A DNA stretch of 64,000 nucleotides from positions 11,062,575 through 11,126,574 of the forward strand of contig OX393576.1 of NCBI GenBank assembly GCA_947652605.1. Direction: 5' to 3'. This document shows positions 60,501-64,000 of this stretch, one piece after another; position 1 is the first letter of the stretch; every line of letters starts with the position of its first letter. The notes below the pieces were generated by a model, which searched no databases, was not told the DNA's origin, and worked only from the letters and a program-made list of their open reading frames with translations. The position numbers were made by a program, and so were the translations under genes. Source of the DNA: Elmis aenea (lineage: Eukaryota > Arthropoda > Insecta > Coleoptera > Elmidae).

Positions 60501-63500
60501 AAATATCAGCCTTCGATTAAATCCGTACCTCACCTCATTGATGTGTTATTGTTTCAGGCTTGTGGTCGGAGTTTTGGAAGTTCTCGACGGCAGTTTTGCA
60601 CTGTACTCCGGCGAAGATAAATTATCGGTTCACAAACCTCTGTCAATCAAAGTCGCCACGCAGCTTCTCACACTAGCTTCGCCACCTTCATTGCAGATAC
60701 ACTCCAAGGCCCTTTTATCGTCCCTACATTCGTCCAAGCAACTTTATCACACTTACAAGGTAACTATCGCTTGCCTGTGTGTATCACAGCAACGCTAACG
60801 AACCTTTTTGACGCAGGATCATGCCCTCCTGCAACATGTGCTGACGAGTTTGACTACCATGACGGAAATGGACCCCAAGACTTATAACGATATCGACGCT
60901 GAGAATTATTATCGACTGGTGATGATCGTGAGGGGCGTTGCCGTTGCGAGGCCCCAGAACTTGGTCAAATTTGCTGATTCGCAGACGTCGATTCAAGATG
61001 TCATTCTGGATGATCCACTGGGTAAGAATTTATGTTATTTAACACATCGACTGCCCAGCCAATTTTGCAAATGTTCACCAGGAGGCCAACATATTTTTCT
61101 TTTGTAAATCGTGAATTTTCAACATAAAATTCATGTTTTTTAATAGACAATTCTGAAGGCACAAGACGAATTTCGGCTATCAAATATGATAGCCCGGGCA
61201 CCCCATGAAAATGAGTGCAATTTTTTTCATTACAGGCCATGGCTATCACACAGGGTGTCCCACAAGGTGTACCTTCGCTAATTTTTTGCATAAACCGAAT
61301 GTTTAGGACCTATAAGAAACATTTTTACCGATTGTTTTTGTGTCCCCTTATACCGGGTGATTCAGTTTGACTGTCGCAACCCTATAACTTTTTAATTATT
61401 GAAAATAACCCCAACAAACCTTATATTTTTGGAAACGGCGACAAATTCTCTATTAAATGATGTGCATTTGTTATCTCTACGATGTATGTCAAATCCACGA
61501 TAGGCAACTTTTTTTTTTAAATTACATTGTATACATTTTTTGGTTGGTTCGGATAGAGAATTTAATTCTGAATCGGACCATTTATTAAAAAAGTATGCAT
61601 ACATGAGAAAATTTTCGAGAAAAATCAGTTCAAAGTTTATTCAAATTATAGCAAACAGTCTATTTAACAAAACAAAAAATGATCAAATCTTAAAAATTAT
61701 ACTATATCTATCAATGAAAATGTATTAAAAATTAATTTTTAATATAAATAAAAACAAATAATAAACGTCGACATAAAAAATTAGACTTCCAAACACAGTT
61801 GTCCCTATTTGTAACTGCTTTTTTTAGAGCCTAAATTTTTGTCGACATTTATTATTTGTTTTTATTCATATTAAAAATTAATATTTAGTACATTTCCATT
61901 GATAGTCATAGTATAATTTTCAAGATTTTATCGTTTTTTGTTGTGTTCAATAGTCTGTTTGCTATGATTTGAATAAACTTTGAACTCATTTTCTCGAAAA
62001 ATGTCTTATGTAAGCATATTTTTTTAATACATGGTCGGATTCAGAATTAAATTTTCTATCCGAATCAACAAAAACATGTATACTATTTAATTAAAAAAAA
62101 AAACAGTTGCCTATCTCGGATTTGACATACGTCATCGTAGAGATAACAAATGCACATAATTTAATAGATAATGTGTCGCCGTTTCCAAAAATATAGGTTT
62201 GTTGGGGTTATTTTCAATAATTAATGTAGTAAGTTATAGGGGTGCGACAGTCAAACTGAATCACCCGGTATACAGGGTGTCCTAGTTATAGTAAACAGCA
62301 TGGGAATCTCGTAAACGGCAAGAGATACAGAGTTGGTTAAATGGGTCAAAATTATCTACGATTTAACAGCACCTGTTCTATGAAAACAATCTTGAAAAAA
62401 AGTAGTTTTCACGCTATTGATAAAAAAACAAAACACATCAGGTTTTTAATTTTTGCCTATAACTTGCTTATTTGAAATCTCACTTAAAACATTTTTCGAC
62501 AATGTTGGTGCTCTTTTTTGCGTAGATTTGAAATTTGTCATCAAATTTTACCTACCGTCATATTTTTTTTTAAATTTCAAATACGGCTGACGTTAAAATA
62601 ACATCCAGGGAAACATCATTGGCTATCAGAAATGATAGCCATGAAAGTCAATGGGTTAATTGTGTTGGTTTAATTTTTTAATGCTCGATTTTGAAAAAAT
62701 ATGACATGGGTGATGGTAAAGCATTTAATTTTATTTAAATACGTTTGTGTCAACGACAATTTATTCTACTGTCTTTTGTTATTTCCACAAGGCTAACTTG
62801 ACAAAAAAAAAACAAGTTACAGTCTTTTAGTATACTTTATATTCACACTATGGTTTTTAAATAGGGTATATTAACATGAGTGACTTACATTTAATTTTCA
62901 TTTGTAGATGTAAAAATATCCAAAGTGCAAGCCAGCAACAAAAATCAACATCTCCTGCTTCAACTGATGGACGCCCTGTGGATTCTGCATTCTCAAAATC
63001 CAGAAAATTCTACGCTAGCCCCCGTGGTAACGCCAGGCCTTAAACATACTGAGCAACTGGTGCACGCTCTGGTTGAAATCGTCCATGCCTTCAACAGCTG
63101 CGACGCCTACAGCAACATCACGATCGCCGTGTACTTGCAGTTGCTGCTCTGCGAAGATTCGGTCATAGCTTTCAGCGCCAAACAAGCGTTGAATCGGGTG
63201 TTGAAGCCGAAATCACGTCGAAGACGCGTGTTTATACCGAGTCCTCCACGTTGTTCAACCCCTCCAGAAAGTAAGTGTCGAATTTAGGAACAAGAAACTA
63301 AATTGCCATGGTCTAATGCATTGTATTTTTTTTTTTTTAAATGTAGAAACGAGTATGGAATCGGAGGAAGACAAGCCTAGAGCTACACCTCAGTCGAGTC
63401 AAGAAGACGATGTTCAACCCAGAGACTCTCGTTTCCACGTCGACACGGTGGAAGCAATAGCAATGCTGCAACAACCCGGTGGTCCTTCGGATAACCATAA

Positions 63501-63675
63501 CGTAAATGCTTTGGAAGCTCTCTTGGGGGGCGGAGCAGGTTTTCCACCTCTCTTGGATATCCCTCCAGATGCTGATGATGAAGCTATGGTGGAGTTGGCT
63601 ATAGCTCTAAGTCTTCAGGAGCATGAACTGGGTGGTGACATGCAGCAGGGACAACAGGGATTGCATAGTTTACAG
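39505..63675 (+). CDS. UBR4: E3 ubiquitin ligase UBR4 (poe/pushover), 5' 26 exons; continues past window end
   Basis: The exons are 39505-39635, 39753-39850, 40297-40533, 42517-42704, 42759-42940, 43067-43385, 44781-45080, 45138-45372, 45618-45950, 46153-46370, 47002-47125, 48723-48949, 49192-49565, 49796-50079, 50144-50348, 52623-52836, 52901-55654, 57448-57721, 57854-58048, 58362-58658, 60059-60272, 60345-60497, 60558-60759, 60817-61021, 62908-63270 and 63347-63675. Total is 8655 nt, exactly 2885 codons with all phases matching, about half of a UBR4 protein (near 5200 residues). The start ATG at 39505 (ACAAATGGCAG) opens [14 protein letters not shown]. Signatures are [12 protein letters not shown], the UBR box, MDMVAIRH and [12 protein letters not shown], and [15 protein letters not shown](A/T)[14 protein letters not shown]4 binds N-degrons and calmodulin and works in protein quality control. 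In flies its loss affects nerve and muscle function and male fertility. The catalytic C-terminal part lies beyond the window. Confidence 0.95.
43439..43684. mobile_element. Short inverted-repeat element (246 bp) in UBR4 intron 6
   Basis: CGAGGGTCTCATATCAGAGG ... CCTCTGATATGAGACCCTCG are perfect 20-bp inverted ends flanked by ATAT. It starts 53 nt after the donor of the exon ending at 43385. It has no coding capacity. Confidence 0.85.
43780..44612. mobile_element. Foldback family B, third copy, in UBR4 intron 6
   Basis: TATA|CAGGGTGTTTCTTAAGTATT ... AATACTTAAGAAACACCCTG|TATA. The same arms as 27191-28253 are present, but the central part seen there has been lost. Confidence 0.92.
46480..46845 (+). 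repeat. Minisatellite of polypyrimidine-TAG units in UBR4 intron 10
   Basis: About twelve units of 20-37 nt repeat a T-rich tract ending in TTTGT(T/A)TAG or TTTGTAG followed by (C/A)(A/G)CTTGTTTTTT. They lie between the donor at 46371 and the true acceptor ending at 47001. On the minus strand the array is spuriously open and lysine-rich, and it is not a gene. Confidence 0.9.
47325..48636. mobile_element. Transposon with 9-bp target duplication, host to nested foldbacks, in UBR4 intron 11
   Basis: It is flanked by the exact repeat GTTTTTCAT at 47316-47324 and 48637-48645. The ends are GGTTTGGTGAAAATTGC and GCAATTTACCGCACCCC. Inside the left end GAAAATTGCT(C/T)GAA is repeated about six times, with inverted copies at the right end. 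A 9-bp duplication points to a Mutator-like element. 47550-48387 is occupied by CAGGGTG-type insertions. Confidence 0.75.
47661..48387. mobile_element. Foldback family F (CAGGGTGTCCTAGTTATAG)
   Basis: TATA|CAGGGTGTCCTAGTTATAGT ... TTTGGACCACCCTG|TA, with arms sharing AAAACACATCAGGTTTTTAATTTTTGC. A half copy is at 62273-62610. Immediately upstream, 47550-47660 carries CATGGTGTCCCACAAAGTATG, which accompanies the other copy too (61251). Confidence 0.8.
51023..51575. mobile_element. Non-autonomous hAT-like element rich in GGAGCGGAGC repeats (553 bp)
   Basis: CAGGGGTTTGGAGC ... GCTCCAAACCCCTG, flanked by the exact 8-bp duplication TTTCGAAG (51015-51022 and 51576-51583). About 80 bp inside each end is a GGAGC/GGAGCGGAGC array. 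The middle is AT-rich and non-coding. Confidence 0.93.
52263..52518 (-). mobile_element. tRNA-derived SINE (about 256 bp), minus strand
   Basis: Read on the minus strand, the head is CCGAGCTCCGTGGCTGGTTGG with a tRNA A-box-like start and, about 40 nt on, a perfect B box GGTTCGAATCC (52454-52464). The body is unrelated to tRNA, and the 3' end runs through CACTCAATT into an A-tail of about 18. The 11-bp repeat TTGGTCCATCC flanks it at 52252-52262 and 52519-52529. The pol III promoter boxes look intact. Confidence 0.93.
52901..55654 (+). CDS. UBR4: UBR4 giant exon with UBR zinc box and start of beta-propeller
   Basis: A single exon of 2754 nt (918 codons, phase 0 at both ends) follows the acceptor TTTATTCCAG and ends at the donor GTAAGT (55655). 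It starts [14 protein letters not shown] Ser/Pro/Lys-rich, probably disordered linker lies near 53610-53800, and an acidic stretch ([17 protein letters not shown]) sits just before the UBR box. After the box come the propeller strands ([45 protein letters not shown]). Its GC content is much higher than the surrounding introns. The long exon may be an insect-lineage fusion of smaller exons by intron loss, which is inference. Confidence 0.95.
54326..54538 (+). other. UBR4: UBR-type zinc finger (N-degron binding box) of UBR4
   Basis: About 71 residues (about 1699-1769 of the protein) contain the expected series of cysteines and histidines: [40 protein letters not shown] and GSC. These match the fold that holds three zinc ions in UBR boxes. 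All the metal-ligand positions I can identify are present, so the domain looks intact. Confidence 0.95.
55948..56460 (+). pseudogene. Harbinger (HARBI1-like) transposase N-terminal relic
   Basis: An opening at ATG 55948 reads [20 protein letters not shown]. An A-run at 56086 shifts the frame, and a second open piece (56138 on) reads [20 protein letters not shown], matching the FLRMTPENFD block of Harbinger transposases, and then goes on to [10 protein letters not shown]. The catalytic DDE part is absent, replaced by the LINE fragment. Confidence 0.75.
56425..56910 (-). mobile_element. LINE ORF2 C-terminus and 3' end, nested in the Harbinger remnant
   Basis: The minus strand reads [20 protein letters not shown], then [20 protein letters not shown] and [16 protein letters not shown] to a stop near 56496, a textbook LINE ORF2 tail. 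It is the best-preserved LINE piece in the window. Confidence 0.85.
58805..60053. mobile_element. Non-autonomous hAT-like element at a UBR4 splice acceptor (1249 bp)
   Basis: It is flanked by the exact 8-bp duplication TCTAGGTG (58797-58804 and 60054-60061). The ends CAGCGTGGCTA and TGCTCAACCCTG are imperfect inverted relatives, each followed inside by repeated (T)GATTTAAATC words (58847-58893 and 59928-60040). No transposase was seen. The right duplication contains the acceptor AG of exon 60059-60272. Confidence 0.85.
60057..60058 (+). promoter_or_regulatory. UBR4: UBR4 3' splice site contained in a transposon target duplication
   Basis: The AG at 60057-60058 precedes GTGAGGGTG, the start of a highly conserved exon. 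The upstream 1.2 kb is transposon, so the branch point and the weak pyrimidine tract (CAACCCTGTCT) must be transposon-derived. The other copy of the site, CTAG|GTG at 58798-58804, leads straight into the transposon. Confidence 0.8.
61353..62268. mobile_element. Foldback family E (CCGGGTGATTCAGTTTGAC), nested
   Basis: TATA|CCGGGTGATTCAGTTTGACTG ... CAGTCAAACTGAATCACCCGG|TATA, 916 bp with arms of over 400 bp. It sits between CAGGGTGTCCCACAA (61251) and CAGGGTGTCCTAG (62273), which at 47550-47690 are adjacent without it. Confidence 0.92.
62273..62610. mobile_element. Foldback family F, half copy
   Basis: CAGGGTGTCCTAGTTATAGTAAACAGCATGG matches 47661-47700 and continues through AAAACACATCAGGTTTTTAATTTTTGCC, but no right terminus was found. 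Confidence 0.75.
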
Positions 63676-63802
63676 GTTGGTGTTTTCTAATCGGTGCTAT
63701 TTATTTTTATAAACATTCAGTTGTTCTGCAGGTGACTCTTAAACAGATTATTGATCTTTAAATGTTGAGAAAAAGGAAAAAAAAGTAGTTTTTTTTAAAA
63801 TT

Positions 63803-63915
63803 GTTCATAATAAACTGGAGCAGTGGAGCAATCAAAATTATTTGCTCCGGGCTCCGCTCCTGCTCGGGGCAAAAACCCATTGCTCCAATGCTCCGAGCTC
63901 TGCTCCAAACCCCTG
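63803..63915 (-). mobile_element. GGAGC-type hAT-like element, terminal fragment
   Basis: The ending GCTCCAAACCCCTG (63902-63915) is the inverted form of the left end of 51023-51575, with the same GCTCCGGGCTCCGCTCC array and GGGCAAAAACCCATTGCTCC. The other terminus was not found, so this is a deleted copy lying in the UBR4 intron after 63675. Confidence 0.8.
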
Positions 63916-64000
63916 TTTTCAACGAGTTATGCCCTTTATCTGCGTTAACGGCTTCTAATAAGTTAACAGATTTTTTAAAAAATATGAAAACTCATTTGAT

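Larger units (their letters stand above)
57448..63675 (+). other. UBR4: UBR4 beta-propeller and post-propeller exons (exons 18-26)
   Basis: Nine exons continue the protein. Exons 18-20 finish the propeller ([38 protein letters not shown]). Exon 21 (60059-60272) reads [22 protein letters not shown], and its acceptor lies in a transposon target duplication. Exon 25 ends in basic sequence [16 protein letters not shown], and exon 26 carries an acidic linker and the conserved [15 protein letters not shown] block. Exon 26 ends at 63675 before the donor GTTGGT, so the coding sequence continues outside the window. Confidence 0.92.

Overview
The window is nuclear DNA of an insect, most likely a holometabolous one and perhaps a beetle (the order is inference). 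It is AT-rich, every gene has GT-AG introns, and the noncoding DNA is packed with short DNA transposons, LINE tails and one tRNA-derived SINE. There is no bacterial-type operon and no CRISPR array. I found no viral or toxin gene.

Three protein genes lie head to tail on the + strand. (1) 13576-22003: the 3' part of an apical-junction AJM1-like gene with a C-terminal MYND-like zinc motif. Its 5' exons were not found and probably lie upstream of the window. (2) 25711-36049: a complete FBXL6-type F-box/leucine-rich-repeat gene, 10 coding exons and 711 codons. (3) 39505 to beyond the right edge: the N-terminal ~2885 codons, in 26 exons, of the giant E3 ubiquitin ligase UBR4 (fly purity of essence/pushover). 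The UBR zinc box lies in a single 2754-nt exon. The last two genes both act in ubiquitin targeting: FBXL6 as a presumed SCF substrate receptor, UBR4 as an N-degron recognin. Their adjacency is not evidence of joint function.

Everything else is intron or intergenic DNA dominated by repeats. The commonest are foldback elements that start TA|CAGGGTG and end CACCCTG|TA, in several internally unrelated families. There are also hAT-like elements with exact 8-bp target duplications (4078-4928 with a transposase remnant, 32366-33958, 51023-51575, 58805-60053), a piggyBac-like element at TTAA (30583-30740), a PIF/Harbinger remnant at TTA (55818-57342), an element with a 9-bp duplication (47325-48636), a mariner relic near 8.4 kb, and two tandem arrays with units near 170 bp. 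Seven LINE 3' fragments are all antisense to the genes. Many elements are nested, and the 3.8-kb FBXL6 intron before the last coding exon is a stack of transposons three deep.

I see no convincing new biochemical system. The most notable observation is at UBR4. A hAT-like element (58805-60053) inserted on the 3' splice site of an exon, so the acceptor AG now used lies in the right-hand target duplication and the sequence upstream of it is transposon-derived. Other points of interest are a transposon inserted at the exact centre of another element's palindrome (5.6-6.7 kb), a minisatellite made of repeated decoy splice acceptors (46.48-46.85 kb), and two tiny introns that are open and divisible by three.
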